From contig NZ_JAKWBL010000001.1 of NCBI RefSeq assembly GCF_022513635.1, forward strand, positions 1,426,001-1,490,000: a stretch of DNA of 64,000 bases. The letters are read 5' to 3'. The position numbers and the translations under genes are program-made. A model generated the notes under the pieces. That model was not told the origin of the DNA. It made no database searches and saw only the letters and a program-made list of their open reading frames with translations. The first letter of the stretch is position 1. Every line of letters begins with the position of its first letter. This DNA comes from Paraniabella ginsengisoli. GTDB taxonomy: Bacteria > Bacteroidota > Bacteroidia > Chitinophagales > Chitinophagaceae. Below are positions 21,348 to 32,093 of the stretch, one piece after another.

Positions 21348-23706
21348 ATGATATTTAGGATTCAGGCAATAATTGCCCTCTTATTAATTTCAGTAATTGG
21401 TTATGCGCAAACTACAATAAGCGGGGTTGTATTTAGCGGTGAGAATGCGCAAGCCTTGAATAGCGCTGTGGTGGAGATCAGAGATAATAGCTCGCAAACT
21501 GTGCTACAGCGGTTAAATACTGATTCGATGGGCGTTTTTAGTGTAGAGGTGCCCGGCGATAATGTATTGATTGAAATTAGCTTCGTTGGCTATAAACCCA
21601 AAACGATTAAAAAACCTAAAGTTGTTAACCAGCATATTGACCTGGGAAAAATTTTGCTAACTAAAGCCGAAGTAACTTTAGAAGAAGTTGTGGTGCGTGC
21701 TGAAAAATCTTCAACCGAATTTAAATTAGATAAGCGTGTATTTAATGTTGGACAGGATTTAAGTTCCACCGGTATGAGTGCATTGGAGGTGCTGAATAAT
21801 GTGCCTTCGGTTATGGTGAATATCGATGGGCAAATTAGCCTGCGTGGAAATTCTGGTGTACAAATACTGATCAATGGCAAACCATCTGTGCTGGCGGATG
21901 AAAGTAGCAATGCGTTGGGAACCATTACTGCCGACATGATAGAACGTATTGAAGTCATTACCAATCCATCTGCTAAATACGAAGCGGAAGGAACGGCAGG
22001 TATTTTAAATATCATTTTAAAAAAGAAAAAGTAAAGACCTGAATGGCTCTGTTTCAGTAAATACGGGCATTCCAGACAATCATAGCATTGGCGTTAGCAT
22101 GAACCGAAGGACTAACAAGTTCAACTTGTTTACGCAATTCGGGCTGGGAAGGCGATCGTTACCCAGATATGATGCTGGTATCAACCGGGATTTAGTAAGT
22201 CAATCAGAAATAAGAACGGACGGGGTTAATTATAGAAATGAAAAATTTTATAATATTACTTTGGGCACAGATTATCATATCAATGAACTCAATGTATTGA
22301 CGTTGTCCGGTAATTTTGCCTATGAAGTAGAAGACCAGCCTTCGGAAACCAACTACAGTTCTTATAAAAATGATGCACTCATTTCCCAATGGAAAAGAAC
22401 CGAAATTACAGAAGCCACTAATCCTAAATGGCAATATGAATTGAATTATGAAAGGCAATTTAAAGACAATGAAAAGCATGTTTTGATGGCCAGTGCAATC
22501 GGTAGTTTTTTTGGAAAAGATCAGTCGTCTGTATTCAGAAATGTTGCAACTTTAGGTACTATTGACGACAAAGATCAGCAGGCCAATACTGATTTTTTGG
22601 AAGCGAATAATACTTTTAAACTAGATTATACCAAACCCTTTAACGATCGTTTCACTTTGGAAACAGGCGCTCAATATCTGCTGAATGAGGTGGGTAACGA
22701 TTATGCTATTAGTGATTATGAAGATGGGCAATGGATTGAAAATGCTGAGTTGACCAATAATTTTACGTTCGATCAAAAGGTTTTAGGGGTATATGGAACT
22801 GGAAGTTATGAAGGTGATCAATGGGGTGTAAAAGCAGGATTGAGGATGGAAAATACAGACCTTGCAACATTGCTGGAAACAACCAGTGTGGGAAATAACA
22901 GAAATTATACAAACCTGTTTCCATCACTTCACACTTCGTATAAAATTAATAAAGATGCATCGTTGCAACTTGGGTATTCACGCAGGATATATCGTCCGCG
23001 TTTGTGGGAATTGAATCCCTTTTTAAGCTTGCGAGATAACTATAATATATCAACAGGAAATCCTGAATTGAACCCAGAGTATAGCGATTCTTATGAGTTG
23101 ACAGGAATTTTTAAGGTTGCAAAAGCTACGCTGAATTCAAGCATTTATCACAGATACACCACTTCTGTAATTGAAGATGTTTCTACTTTTGAAAATAATG
23201 TCAATACAAATAAGCCATACAATATTGGGACAAGAGCTTCTACCGGAATAGAACTAAATGGGAAATATGACCCTATCCGGTGGCTATCTATCAATGGCGA
23301 TTTTAACTTCAATTTCTTTAAAAGAAAGGGTGTCTTTTTAGACAGGAATTTCGATTTTAACGGCAGGCAATGGTCGGGAAGAGTAACCTCAAAAATTGAC
23401 CTTCCTGCTGATTTTGCTTTGGAACTAAATGGCAATTATCAATCCGGCTTTGAATCGGTAAATGCGATTAATTCAGGTTTCGCTTATATGGATATTGGCG
23501 TAAGAAAGAAATTGTTCAAAGGCAAATTAGTGGCCAGTATGTCCGTCAATGATGTCTTTGAATCCCGAATATCTGAGTCTGAAACCAACAGAGAAAACTT
23601 TTACTTATACAATCGTGGTTATCGTGGCCGGTTTATCACCTTCGGCCTAAGCTTTGGTTTTGGTAAAGGTGAGGCCATGACTTATTCGGGTGGCCGGAGG
23701 AGGTGA
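21348..23706 (+). CDS. TonB-dependent outer-membrane receptor, frameshifted
   Basis: About 785 residues if one extra A is removed from the run at 22026-22030 (the only insertion-type error in the window). Signal peptide ending SVIGYAQ; an N-terminal CarboxypepD_reg-like beta-sandwich (TTISGVVFSGENAQALNSAVVEI); a plug domain (SSTGMSALEVLNNVPSVMVN, IQINGKP-type segment, MIERIEVITNPSAKYEAEGTAGILNIIL); then a beta-barrel ending in SFGFGKG. No STN domain and no SusD partner, so it belongs with the stand-alone outer-membrane beta-barrel receptors. Substrate unknown. It precedes two convergent carbohydrate enzymes on the other strand. Confidence 0.88.
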
Positions 23707-23845
23707 TGATGTTGGGATTAAACGCTTTGTTAAACCTGATGTTTGTTAGGCAGAGCCTTGTCGAAGCCCGTTTATTGTACGAGTTATACCTTTAAATATA
23801 CACTTTTGCGCCCTTGGTATTTTTAGCGCTCGTTGTGTGAAACTA
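23707..23845. other. Convergent intergenic gap
   Basis: 139 bp between the receptor stop and the minus-strand hydrolase stop. It holds AGAGCCTTGTCGAAGCCCG, a sequence type often seen scattered in Bacteroidota intergenic DNA; no clear terminator hairpin was found. Confidence 0.4.
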
Positions 23846-26217
23846 CTATTGAATTACTACATCTTTTTCCCTTTCTTCAGGCCACACTTTTAATTGTACA
23901 AGCTTTCCATTTTTTAGTTCCGCTTCAACAGTTGTTTGCTTTGGAGCATGTAATTTAAAGTGCACGTTCCAATCTTTAGGCCAGGCTGGGAAAAGATATA
24001 TTTTATCATCCACAGTTTGCATCAGCATTTCCTGCACACCAATCATACCGCTGCCGCCCCAGTTGTGATCCGGAACCCAGTCAAATCCCGGTCCCCAAAA
24101 AGCGGGAAAGCGGCGGCCACTATTTTTTAGTTTTAATAAGGTTAATCTTTTGGCTTCGTCTGTTAAACCGAGTCGTGCAGCGAAAATATTGTCCTGCTTC
24201 CAACCAACATGGCTTCTGAATTTTAACGCAAACGTATCTTTCCAATAAGTGTTTCTCGCTGTATCAAGCCCCGGCTTTCCCACACCAAACAAACCCCAGG
24301 GATAAACGGGATAAAGTTGAGGTGTCTCGACATTATTCACTCTTCCCCAAACAATAGCCGGAGCAATGGTAGTGTTGCCGTTATAGTTCATAAAAGGAAT
24401 AGGAGGGATGCGTTGTAAAAATTCTTCAAAATAAATCTGTTCTTCCTTGGTTAAATAGGTATCAGACAATTGCAACAATTTTGTAGTTACTGTTTTTAAT
24501 GCAGCAATTGTTGAACTGGCATTGTATGCCATTTTAAAAGTTTCGGCACCTGATCCTGGATAAAGAATTAAATGTCCATTCCCGTCCAATGCTTTGCTAC
24601 TACGCTGTTTGGAGAGATATTGATAATGTTCATCAAAAAATATCAAGGCATTTTTTATCAATGATAAGTATTGGTCAATCTCTTTTCCTTCATAAGATTT
24701 TGATTCAAGTATCATCATACAAAACTCTAAGATGGTGTCCCATTCATACTCCAGCCACGCATTGTATTCCATTCCCGGATCAAAGCCTGGTGGGCGTTTC
24801 CACGAATATTCAGTTGGATTAGGCAAACCAAAATTTTCTATCTGTTCATTAAAATTGGCGCCGCCATGTCCCCAATAAATTTTGGAACGCAGCAACGCTG
24901 TTTGCAAAATCCGATTGTAAAAATCAAACTGTGGCTTCATCATATCAACATCACCGCTTTTCAACATCGGCCAATATACCAATCGTTGGTTTTGTGCTGT
25001 AAATGTACCACCGCCCCAATTGCGATGATCGGGTCTTCCTTTTATAGTACTGTCTGTAAACACCGGATCAACAGTAAATAAGCCGCCGTTAAATTTTGTA
25101 GGATATTCACCATAAGCATTGCAGCCAAGCATGTATCTGAATAGCTGATAATTTCTACCAACCTGCCATGCCGAATCTTTTTCTTTTTTATTGACCCAGC
25201 TGTAGAATATGTGGCATCGGTTTTACGCCTGTCCGCCGTGGTGGATCGCACAGCTTCATTTGTAGAATCATCAGCATCGATAAAAACAAAACTCCGCTTC
25301 CAATAATCATTCCACCAACTAATTGTTTTGGAGTGAGATGTTTTATAATTGTCAACAATATTATTTAGCTGTTCTTTCCAAATACTAATATCACTTGTTT
25401 GCTTATGATGTAAATAAACTTCGAGCAAATGTTTTTTTGAAGGGCGTTTGCTTACTAAGCTCCAGCTTTTGTAAGCTGTATTTACGTATGATCCTTCACC
25501 TTCATCTCCTTTGATAAAATCCCTCCCTCTCATTAAGCCTCCACTGGTAAGGTTTTCAAGCGGATTAAATAGTTTATGTTTTACAGAATCAAGCCCTTGT
25601 TGTTGAACCGTGGCATCAAATACTGTGGGGTTAGTATTTCGATGATAAAATATGATATGATTGTTATTGAAACCAACAACATCGGGTTTGGTAATAATCG
25701 GCACATGCGATGCCCATTTCCAGGAGTTGGCATTATTCTCTTTTCCTTTTTGTAATCTATCGGCAAAGCGCCAGTTTTCATATATGGCTTCAGCCCGAAT
25801 GGATTTGCTGCTTGCAATATCAATATGAATAACTGGCTTAAATACATCCACCCAAAGCTTAATAGCAACATCACCAGAGTTTACTTGTACATACCCATCT
25901 TTTAAAATAAGCTCCTGTTTAAAAGAGTTATCCATAAAAGGATTTGGATAAAGTTTCAATCTAATTCTGCCGCTTTTTAAAAAGGCATTGTTTTCATCAA
26001 AACTGCCACTTTGGGAAAAATAGAAAAGCAGTTCATTATTTTCTACCCAAACATTACAGCCAATATCTCCACCACCTAAGGGCATGGATTCACTGGCGTT
26101 TTTACTTTGCGTATTCCATACAACATTGTATGCGTTCAGCTTTTGATCCTGTGCGTTTATTGTTTTGATACAAAATATCAACAATAAAATGAATACATAT
26201 TTATGGAATAGTTTCAT
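23846..26217 (-). CDS. DUF5703-type putative (alpha/alpha)6 glycoside hydrolase, frameshifted
   Basis: Read from ATG at 26217 (signal peptide MKLFHKYVFILLLIFCIKTINAQ). A single lost base near 25177 joins both halves through SWVNKKEKDSAWQVGRNYQL, giving ~790 residues. The N-terminal beta-sandwich has WNTQSKNASESMPLGGGDIGCNVWVENNELLFYFSQSGSFDE features (residues 25-65; key G-G-G-D-I-G-x-N-V-W); the C-terminal part is helix-rich with MEYNAWLEYEWDTILEF and FWGPGFDWVPDHNWGGSGMIG, as in alpha-toroid glycosidases of the GH95 kind. Secreted. Substrate unknown; next to an acetylesterase and near a sulfatase it may attack a decorated polysaccharide. Confidence 0.72.
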
Positions 26218-26250
26218 AATAAGGGACACGGCGATGAAAAAACAAATAAT

Positions 26251-26330
26251 CAATGTTCAATGCTCAATTATCAATATTCATTTTTTCATCCGCACATTGA
26301 GCATTGCTTATTGAACATTGTGTATTATAA
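26251..26330. repeat. Long inverted repeat between hydrolase and esterase
   Basis: Arms AATGTTCAATGCTCAAT and ATTGAGCATTG...TTGAACATTG are separated by about 35 bp. This is the AATTGAACATTG-type repeat common in Bacteroidota intergenic DNA; it could end or attenuate the minus-strand transcript from the esterase. Confidence 0.6.
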
Positions 26331-26342
26331 AATGATTCAACT

Positions 26343-27778
26343 TTACTTCACTTCAACCTCCATCTCCCAGTCATCTGTTCTAAAAGAAGATGCGGGGAAA
26401 CCAGCAGTATTAAAAAGCTCGCCTTCCGCTGCGTCTGTAAAAGCGTATCTTACAGCAACGGGACTTTTTACTTCTGGGGCATTTATTTCAATGCCGCCTG
26501 CTATCAATTTAGCTTTTGCCGGATAGAATTTTTTATCAGCTCCTGCTATTTCAAAATTGATAAAAGGTTTACCGTAAGTAGTAAGCCCCATTGGGGAATT
26601 TTTAAATTTGATCGTTGCAGTATTTTCTTTAATACTCATCGATTCATACAACGGACTTTCACTTACAAAACCTTTTCGGTTATAAGTTTTAGCTAAAGCC
26701 ATCAGCGCAAGCCGTTTTCCAACTTCTTCTTTTTCGCGTGGATGAATATAATCGGCATCGCCAATATCCATTGTTACTGCCATTCCGCTGTTGCTTATTT
26801 TATCAAGTGATTTGCGTTGTGCATCGCGCAAAAATGCTGAATTAATTAACGTATCGCCCTTCTTCTTATTACTATTGTAATCAAATGGCGCTATTTGTAC
26901 ATAATAAAAGGGAAATCGCCCTGGCTAAATTGTGCTCTCAACATTTGTACAAATTCCGGAAACAACGTTTCATATTGCTGTGGCCTGTTAGCATTAGATT
27001 CGCCCTGATACCAGATAAATCCTTTAATTCCATAACCAAGCAACGGGTGCATCATTCCATTATATAATACTGTTGGCAATTTATTGCTTAGGCGGGATTG
27101 ATCGTTTGGATCGGGAAACTGAAAATCATAACCTTTCAGGGAAGCTGCATCCATAAAGGCTTCTACAGGGCTGCCTCCATAACTTACATTGATCAAACCG
27201 ATCGGGACTTTTAATTTGTCATACAAGAACTTGCCAAACGTGTAGCCGGTGGCGCTGAAATTGGAAACATCTTCCGGGTTAGAAATTTTCCAGCTAAAAT
27301 TTTTACTTGTATCTAAAGGTGTAGGTTTTGTTGAGCGTGGAATATTGTAAAGCCTTATCTGATCATTATCGGAATTTAATATAATATCATTTGATTTATA
27401 AATGGGTTGATTAGGAAATCCTTTCAAAGGCATTTCCATATTCGATTGCCCGCTGCAAATCCAAACTTCACCAATTAGTATATTTTTTATTTTTATGGAT
27501 TGACCATCGCTGATCGTTATTTCGTAAGGACCTCCAGCTTTTGGCGTTGCAACTGCTACTTTCCATTTTCCTTTTGCATCCGGCTGCGCCGAATATGTTT
27601 TATTATTCCATGAAGTTATAATGGTCACTGATGTTTTTTTATCTGTCCAGCCCCAAATTGCTGGGTTAGACTGCTGCTGCAACACCATGTTGTCACTAAA
27701 AAACCAGGGTAATTGAAGTTTTGCGTGAGAAAGAATGGGTATAACTAATAGAAGCAAAATCGTTCCAAAAAATTTCAT
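26343..27778 (-). CDS. Sialate O-acetylesterase-like SGNH carbohydrate esterase, frameshifted
   Basis: ATG at 27778 gives signal peptide MKFFGTILLLLVIPILSHA; the longer upstream start would put this inside the protein. One lost base near 26900 (ATG-GTACAA expected) joins the parts through MVQIAPFDYNS, giving ~478 residues. Nucleophile Ser in VWICSGQSNMEMPL, the GFIWYQGESNA block, and Asp/His in DIGDADYIHPREK are all present, matching the SASA/DUF303 acetylesterase family. It would remove acetyl groups from sugars in the periplasm; pectins and hemicelluloses are commonly acetylated. Same strand as the DUF5703 enzyme, 125 bp apart. Confidence 0.85.
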
Positions 27779-27888
27779 ATGACAATGTTTAAAATGAGAT
27801 TCGAAATTAAGAAAATAAAAGTAGGATTGACAATTTTTAAACCACGAATGCACGAATTATATTGATTGTTTTGACGATAAAGGAAGCT

Positions 27889-27953
27889 CTCACAGATTAC
27901 GCAGAAATACACAGAAAATAAATGTTCTGTGTTGATCCTTGTTTTCTGTGAGA
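27889..27953. repeat. Inverted repeat of the 'cacagattacgcag' type
   Basis: TCACAGATTACGCAGAAA, ACACAGAAAA and the partner TTTTCTGTGAGA form an imperfect inverted repeat in the gap between the HD hydrolase and the esterase. Same word family as 20816-20912. Confidence 0.55.
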
Positions 27954-27975
27954 AATGATTCGTGGCATTGGTTAT

Positions 27976-28578
27976 CTAATCTTCTCCATTCCATTCCTTA
28001 TAAAAACGTTGTAAAAAATTTTCGAGGTATTGGTGCCGTTGTTCAGCTATAGCACGTCCGGTATTGGTATTCATCTTATCTTTTAACTTCAGCAACTTGT
28101 CATAAAAATGTTTAACTGAAGTTTCAGCAGGCTTTTCTGGATTATGAATTTCCCGAAGCTTGCTACCGCCAAATGCAAAAGCCCTGGCTATTCCAATAGC
28201 TCCGATGGCATCTAATCGATCAGCATCCTGAACTATTTTAGCTTCTAAACTTTCCGCTACTTTCCCTTTGCTAAAAGAAACCTGTGATACGATGTCTATA
28301 ACTTTTGCTATAGTTTCTGAAGGGGTGTTGACTTGTTTTAATATTGCCGTTATTTGCTCTTCTGATTTATCAATGCCACCATTCAGTTTATGGTCGCCCA
28401 CATCGTGCAGCCAGGCCGCTAACTCTACCAGGAAGAAATCAGCCTTTTCTTCTTTTGCAATGCGAACGGCAGTTTTCACTACTCTTTCTATATGAAAATA
28501 ATCATGCCCTGTACCTTCGCCAGAAAATTGCTGATATATTAAATCATGAACGAAATTTAATATTTCCTCTGTTGTCAT
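27976..28578 (-). CDS. HD-domain phosphohydrolase
   Basis: 200 residues, intact. The metal-binding set of the HD superfamily is visible: H in GHDYFHIERV, HD in AAWLHDVGD, and D in IVQDADRLDAIGAIGIARAFAFGG. This arrangement matches the small stand-alone HD hydrolases related to E. coli YedJ, presumed nucleotide or phosphoester hydrolases. No signal peptide, so cytoplasmic. Substrate unknown. It is upstream of the esterase on the same strand, with a repeat-filled gap of about 200 bp, so co-transcription is uncertain. Confidence 0.85.
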   Translation of the reverse strand: MTTEEILNFVHDLIYQQFSGEGTGHDYFHIERVVKTAVRIAKEEKADFFLVELAAWLHDVGDHKLNGGIDKSEEQITAILKQVNTPSETIAKVIDIVSQVSFSKGKVAESLEAKIVQDADRLDAIGAIGIARAFAFGGSKLREIHNPEKPAETSVKHFYDKLLKLKDKMNTNTGRAIAEQRHQYLENFLQRFYKEWNGED

Positions 28579-28966
28579 TGTTTATAAATTCACACTTGTC
28601 TATAAAAATACATGCTAAAGTAATATTGATCGTCAAAACTAAATGTAAGAGATTCTGCTAAAAGTTATATTTTAAAATATGCACAATCGATTGCATTAAA
28701 CGCTATATTCTTTCAAAGAAAAGGTAGTTTTGTTCGGTGCCATCTTGATCTGATCAAGGGGCCTAAAATTTTAATCAAGCTTGTACATACTTTGGGCCTA
28801 TTTTATACGCTAATATCAAGTAAAGTAAGCGAACTTATTCACCCATTGAGCTACGTGAGCTTTTTAAGATGTGATAAATTTAATACTTTCATTTGCAAAG
28901 TTCCGATGTCGATTGTTGAGCTAATATATGGAGGCAGCTATCAATTTTTATAAACAAAACATATAT
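28579..28966. other. 388-bp divergent regulatory interval between HD hydrolase and sulfatase
   Basis: No gene seen. It contains an operator-like site (28681-28696), a perfect 7-bp inverted repeat CTTGATC-T-GATCAAG (28744-28758) and two GGGCCTA words (28760, 28794). This is a long leader for the sulfatase. Confidence 0.6.
28681..28696. promoter_or_regulatory. LacI-type operator-like site upstream of the sulfatase
   Basis: GCACAATCGATTGCAT, with the 10-bp palindromic core CAATCGATTG. It matches the site at 35701-35716 (GCGCAATCGTTTGCAC) at 13 of 16 positions. Centre CG with GC-rich ends is typical of LacI/CcpA-type operators. No such regulator is encoded in the window. Confidence 0.5.
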
Positions 28967-30481
28967 ATGAAGAAAATCATTTTCGCTTTTAGTTTACTTT
29001 GCTCGTTTACAATCGCAAATGCGCAGAGCAGTAAACCTAATGTAATATTTATTTATGTTGATGATCTTGGTTATGGAGATCTCAGTTGTTACGGAGCAAC
29101 TAAAATAAAAACACCAAACCTTGATCAATTAGCTGCGCAGGGTATTCGCTTTACAAATGGCCACAGCACTTCCGCAACTTGTACACCATCACGCTATGCG
29201 TTGATGACTGGGCAATACCCCTGGCGTAAAAGTGGTACCGGAGTATTACCCGGTGATGCAGCCTTAATTATACCTACAGACAGAACTACTTTGCCCAAAG
29301 TTTTTAAAAAAGCTGGTTATCAAACGGGCATTGTAGGCAAATGGCATTTGGGTCTTGGTGATGCTGTTGAAAAAGCTTGGAACGGAGAAATAAAGCCTGG
29401 CCCTAACGAAACGGGTTTTGATTATTCCTTTATTTTCCCGGCTACTGCAGACAGGGTGCCTACTGTTTTTATAAGAAATCATAATGTAGTCGCATTAGAT
29501 CCCGAAGATCCCATTGCCGTGAGTTACAAAGAAAAGATAGGAAATGAGCCTACAGGAAAAGAAAATCCGGAACTATTAAAACTGAAGTCTACGCCAAATC
29601 ATGGTCATGCAAATACTATTGTTAATGGCATCGGGCGTATTGGATTTATGACAGGTGGTAAGTTGGCAAGATGGACAGATGAAGAATTACCAATGACTTT
29701 TTTAAAAGAAGCAAAAGATTTTATTAAAGAAAACAAAACGAAGCCTTTCTTTTTATGTTACAACCTTACTGAACCCCATGTGCCGCGTATGCCTTCAACT
29801 ATTTTCAGAGGTACAAGTGGTTTAGGTTTAAGAGGCGATGCCATTTTACAGTTGGACTGGGCGGTTGGCGAAATTATGAACCAGCTTAAAGCCAGCGGAA
29901 TTGATAAAAATACGATTGTGATTTTCTCAAGTGACAATGGCCCAGTGCTGGATGATGGTTATTTAGATGGTGCTGTTACGCAACTTAACGGGCACACGCC
30001 TTGGGGCCCGCTTCGTGGCGGAAAGTACAGTGCGTTAGAAGCGGGTACTAGAGTTCCTTTTATTATTAGCTGGCCTGGCAAAGTGAAGCCTGCGGTTTCC
30101 AATGCTTTAGTCTGCCAGATCGATTTTATTGCTTCTTTCGCAAAATTGCTTAATCTGCAAGTGCCGGCTAATGATGCCACAGATAGTGAGAACCAACTTG
30201 ACGCTTTATTTGGAAAAACTAAAAACGGACGTTCGGTTTTGGTTCAGCAAGGCATTTCGCAGTTAACGATTGTAAAAAACGGATGGAAGTATATTGCTCC
30301 TCATGGTGGTCCAGCTAACACAGGTCCTAAATTGACTAATATTGAGACAGGTAATTTACCTGAACCTCAATTGTATGATTTGAATAATGATATAGGGGAA
30401 AGTAAGAATCTGGCTAGTAAATATCCTGCGAAGGTAAAAGAGTTGGCAGCTTTATTACAAAGTATAAAAGCTAAAAAATAA
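28967..30481 (+). CDS. Family S1 arylsulfatase
   Basis: ATG 28967 gives signal peptide MKKIIFAFSLLCSFTIANAQ and a 504-residue protein; the ATG at 28928 only adds a non-signal extension. The formylglycine motif is C-T-P-S-R (Cys72 to Arg76) in TSATCTPSRYALMTGQYPWR; metal ligands are in IYVDDLGYGD and FSSDNGPVLDDG. The cysteine-type motif needs a formylglycine-generating maturase, not seen in this window. Expected role: removal of sulfate esters from a glycan in the periplasm. The LacI-like operator upstream is nearly the same as the one before the Sus locus, hinting at shared control. Confidence 0.92.
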   Translation: MKKIIFAFSLLCSFTIANAQSSKPNVIFIYVDDLGYGDLSCYGATKIKTPNLDQLAAQGIRFTNGHSTSATCTPSRYALMTGQYPWRKSGTGVLPGDAALIIPTDRTTLPKVFKKAGYQTGIVGKWHLGLGDAVEKAWNGEIKPGPNETGFDYSFIFPATADRVPTVFIRNHNVVALDPEDPIAVSYKEKIGNEPTGKENPELLKLKSTPNHGHANTIVNGIGRIGFMTGGKLARWTDEELPMTFLKEAKDFIKENKTKPFFLCYNLTEPHVPRMPSTIFRGTSGLGLRGDAILQLDWAVGEIMNQLKASGIDKNTIVIFSSDNGPVLDDGYLDGAVTQLNGHTPWGPLRGGKYSALEAGTRVPFIISWPGKVKPAVSNALVCQIDFIASFAKLLNLQVPANDATDSENQLDALFGKTKNGRSVLVQQGISQLTIVKNGWKYIAPHGGPANTGPKLTNIETGNLPEPQLYDLNNDIGESKNLASKYPAKVKELAALLQSIKAKK

Positions 30482-30502
30482 GCAACGCTATGTTTAAAAT
30501 TG

Positions 30503-30533
30503 AAAAGGCGGCCCGATTGAGCCGCCTTTTATA
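30503..30533. terminator. Rho-independent terminator, likely bidirectional
   Basis: Perfect arms AAAAGGCGGC (30503-30512) and GCCGCCTTTT (30521-30530) with an 8-base loop, between the convergent sulfatase and ndk genes. A/T tracts on both sides allow use from either strand. Confidence 0.88.
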
Positions 30534-30548
30534 AAAAAATCAAATTTC

Positions 30549-30965
30549 TTAAACTCTTTCAAAATGATTGAAGAAGAAATCGCCTTCAATTGTAGCGTTC
30601 TCATCGCTGTCACTTCCATGTATAGCGTTTGCTTCAATGGATGCAGCAAAAGTTTTACGGATAGTGCCTTCCGCAGCATTGGCAGGATTTGTAGCACCGA
30701 TCAGATCACGGAAAGAAGCCACAGCATTATCTTTTTCCAAAATAGCTGCAACGATCGGTCCGCTGCTCATAAATGCCACTAATTCTCCATAGAAAGGCCT
30801 TTCTTTATGTATAGCATAAAACTCACCAGCTTTTTCAGCAGAAAGTTTTGTTAATTTCAATGCCACCAATTTAAATCCTTCTTTAGTAATGCGATCTAAA
30901 ATCGCACCAGCATGCCCATTTTCCATCGCATCAGGCTTAATCATCGTAAATGTACGGTTACTCAT
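30549..30965 (-). CDS. ndk: Nucleoside diphosphate kinase
   Basis: 138 residues from ATG 30965 ([17 protein letters not shown]); the longer reading from 30986 overlaps the promoter. The phosphate-carrying histidine is in NAIHGSDS (His116), and the TMIKPDA and [16 protein letters not shown] motifs are intact. It transfers the gamma-phosphate from ATP to other nucleoside diphosphates in the cytoplasm. Length and motifs are those of an ordinary Bacteroidota Ndk. It is divergent from nrnA with an 81-bp shared promoter region. Confidence 0.97.
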   Translation of the reverse strand: MSNRTFTMIKPDAMENGHAGAILDRITKEGFKLVALKLTKLSAEKAGEFYAIHKERPFYGELVAFMSSGPIVAAILEKDNAVASFRDLIGATNPANAAEGTIRKTFAASIEANAIHGSDSDENATIEGDFFFNHFERV

Positions 30966-30983
30966 ATATTCTTTTTTGGGTCG

Positions 30984-30991
30984 CAAAGGTA
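30984..30991 (-). promoter_or_regulatory. Bacteroidota -7 promoter element for ndk
   Basis: TACCTTTG on the minus strand, followed by CG, matches the TAnnTTTG consensus, 18 bp before the ndk start. A convincing -33 TTTG was not found. Confidence 0.65.
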
Positions 30992-31027
30992 GTGAAACTA
31001 AATATTTCTTAATGATCTTAATTTGCC

Positions 31028-31035
31028 TATTTTTG
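31028..31035 (+). promoter_or_regulatory. Bacteroidota -7 promoter element for nrnA
   Basis: TATTTTTG followed by CGCC fits TAnnTTTG, 11 bp before ATG 31047, implying a very short leader. Confidence 0.55.
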
Positions 31036-31046
31036 CGCCTTTTATA

Positions 31047-32054
31047 ATGAAGCCGATATCAGACATATTTTCAATGCTTTCGCAACCAGCCAAAGTTGTG
31101 ATCACCATGCATCAAAAGCCGGATGGCGATGCTATGGGATCAGCGTTGGGATTATATGGGTTTTTGAAAAAATTAGGACACGACGTTAAAGTGATTTCTC
31201 CTACAAACTGGGCTAGTTGGCTTAGCTGGATGCCAGGATGCGACGGTGTACTGAATTTTGAAAAACATCAGGAAAGAGCAACAGCAATTTTAAATGAAAC
31301 CGATTATTTGTTCTGCCTTGATTTTAATATTTTTTACAGAACAAAAAATATGGCGCCTGTATTAGCAGGATTGAGCTGTGTAAAAATATTGATTGACCAT
31401 CACGAACAACCTGATACCGTTAATTTTAATTACGGCATAAGCGATATCACGAAAAGTTCTACCTGTGAAATGGTTTATGACGTTATAGTGAAAAGCGGAA
31501 ACGATCATTTGATTGATGTCAACATTGCTCAATGTTTGTATGCAGGTGTTGTAACGGATACGGGTTCCTTCAGGTTCTCATCAGCGCATGCTTCTGTCCA
31601 TTTGATGGTCGCCCGTCTTATGGAAACCGGCTTAAATCACACACAAGTTCATAGTAATCTTTTTGATAATTTTTTAGAAAATCGCTTACGATTCATCGGC
31701 CACATGCTAAGTAACCGCATGCAGTTTTTCTATGAATATAACACTGCGCTCATTGCAATAAGTATGCAGGACTTGCTGAAATATGAATTAAAAACCGGTG
31801 ATACGGAAGGTTTGGTCAATTTTCCATTGAGCATACAAGGTATACAAATGGTTGGCCTTGTAATTGATCGGGACGAGGAGCGAAAGTGGAGCTTTAGAAG
31901 TAAAGGCGATTTTGACTGTAATACATTTGCACGAAAATATTTTAACGGTGGGGGCCATTATAACGCTGCTGGCGGTAATACAAAAGATGGCTTATCGGAA
32001 ACTGTTGAACATTTTAAACAAGTGATCAAAGAAAATGAACACTTGCATTCTTAA
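31047..32054 (+). CDS. nrnA: DHH/DHHA1 phosphoesterase (NrnA-type oligoribonuclease / pAp phosphatase)
   Basis: 335 residues from ATG 31047; the TTG at 31023 lies before the promoter element and is not the start. DHH-domain metal motifs: [34 protein letters not shown] and [11 protein letters not shown]; the C-terminal DHHA1 substrate-binding motif is [10 protein letters not shown]. Proteins of this form degrade short RNA oligomers and dephosphorylate 3'-phosphoadenosine 5'-phosphate. Cytoplasmic. Followed 39 bp later by the FKBP genes, a common order in Bacteroidota. Confidence 0.9.
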   Translation: MKPISDIFSMLSQPAKVVITMHQKPDGDAMGSALGLYGFLKKLGHDVKVISPTNWASWLSWMPGCDGVLNFEKHQERATAILNETDYLFCLDFNIFYRTKNMAPVLAGLSCVKILIDHHEQPDTVNFNYGISDITKSSTCEMVYDVIVKSGNDHLIDVNIAQCLYAGVVTDTGSFRFSSAHASVHLMVARLMETGLNHTQVHSNLFDNFLENRLRFIGHMLSNRMQFFYEYNTALIAISMQDLLKYELKTGDTEGLVNFPLSIQGIQMVGLVIDRDEERKWSFRSKGDFDCNTFARKYFNGGGHYNAAGGNTKDGLSETVEHFKQVIKENEHLHS

Positions 32055-32093
32055 TGCAGATTTTAAATACGTAAATAACAACAATAAATAAAA

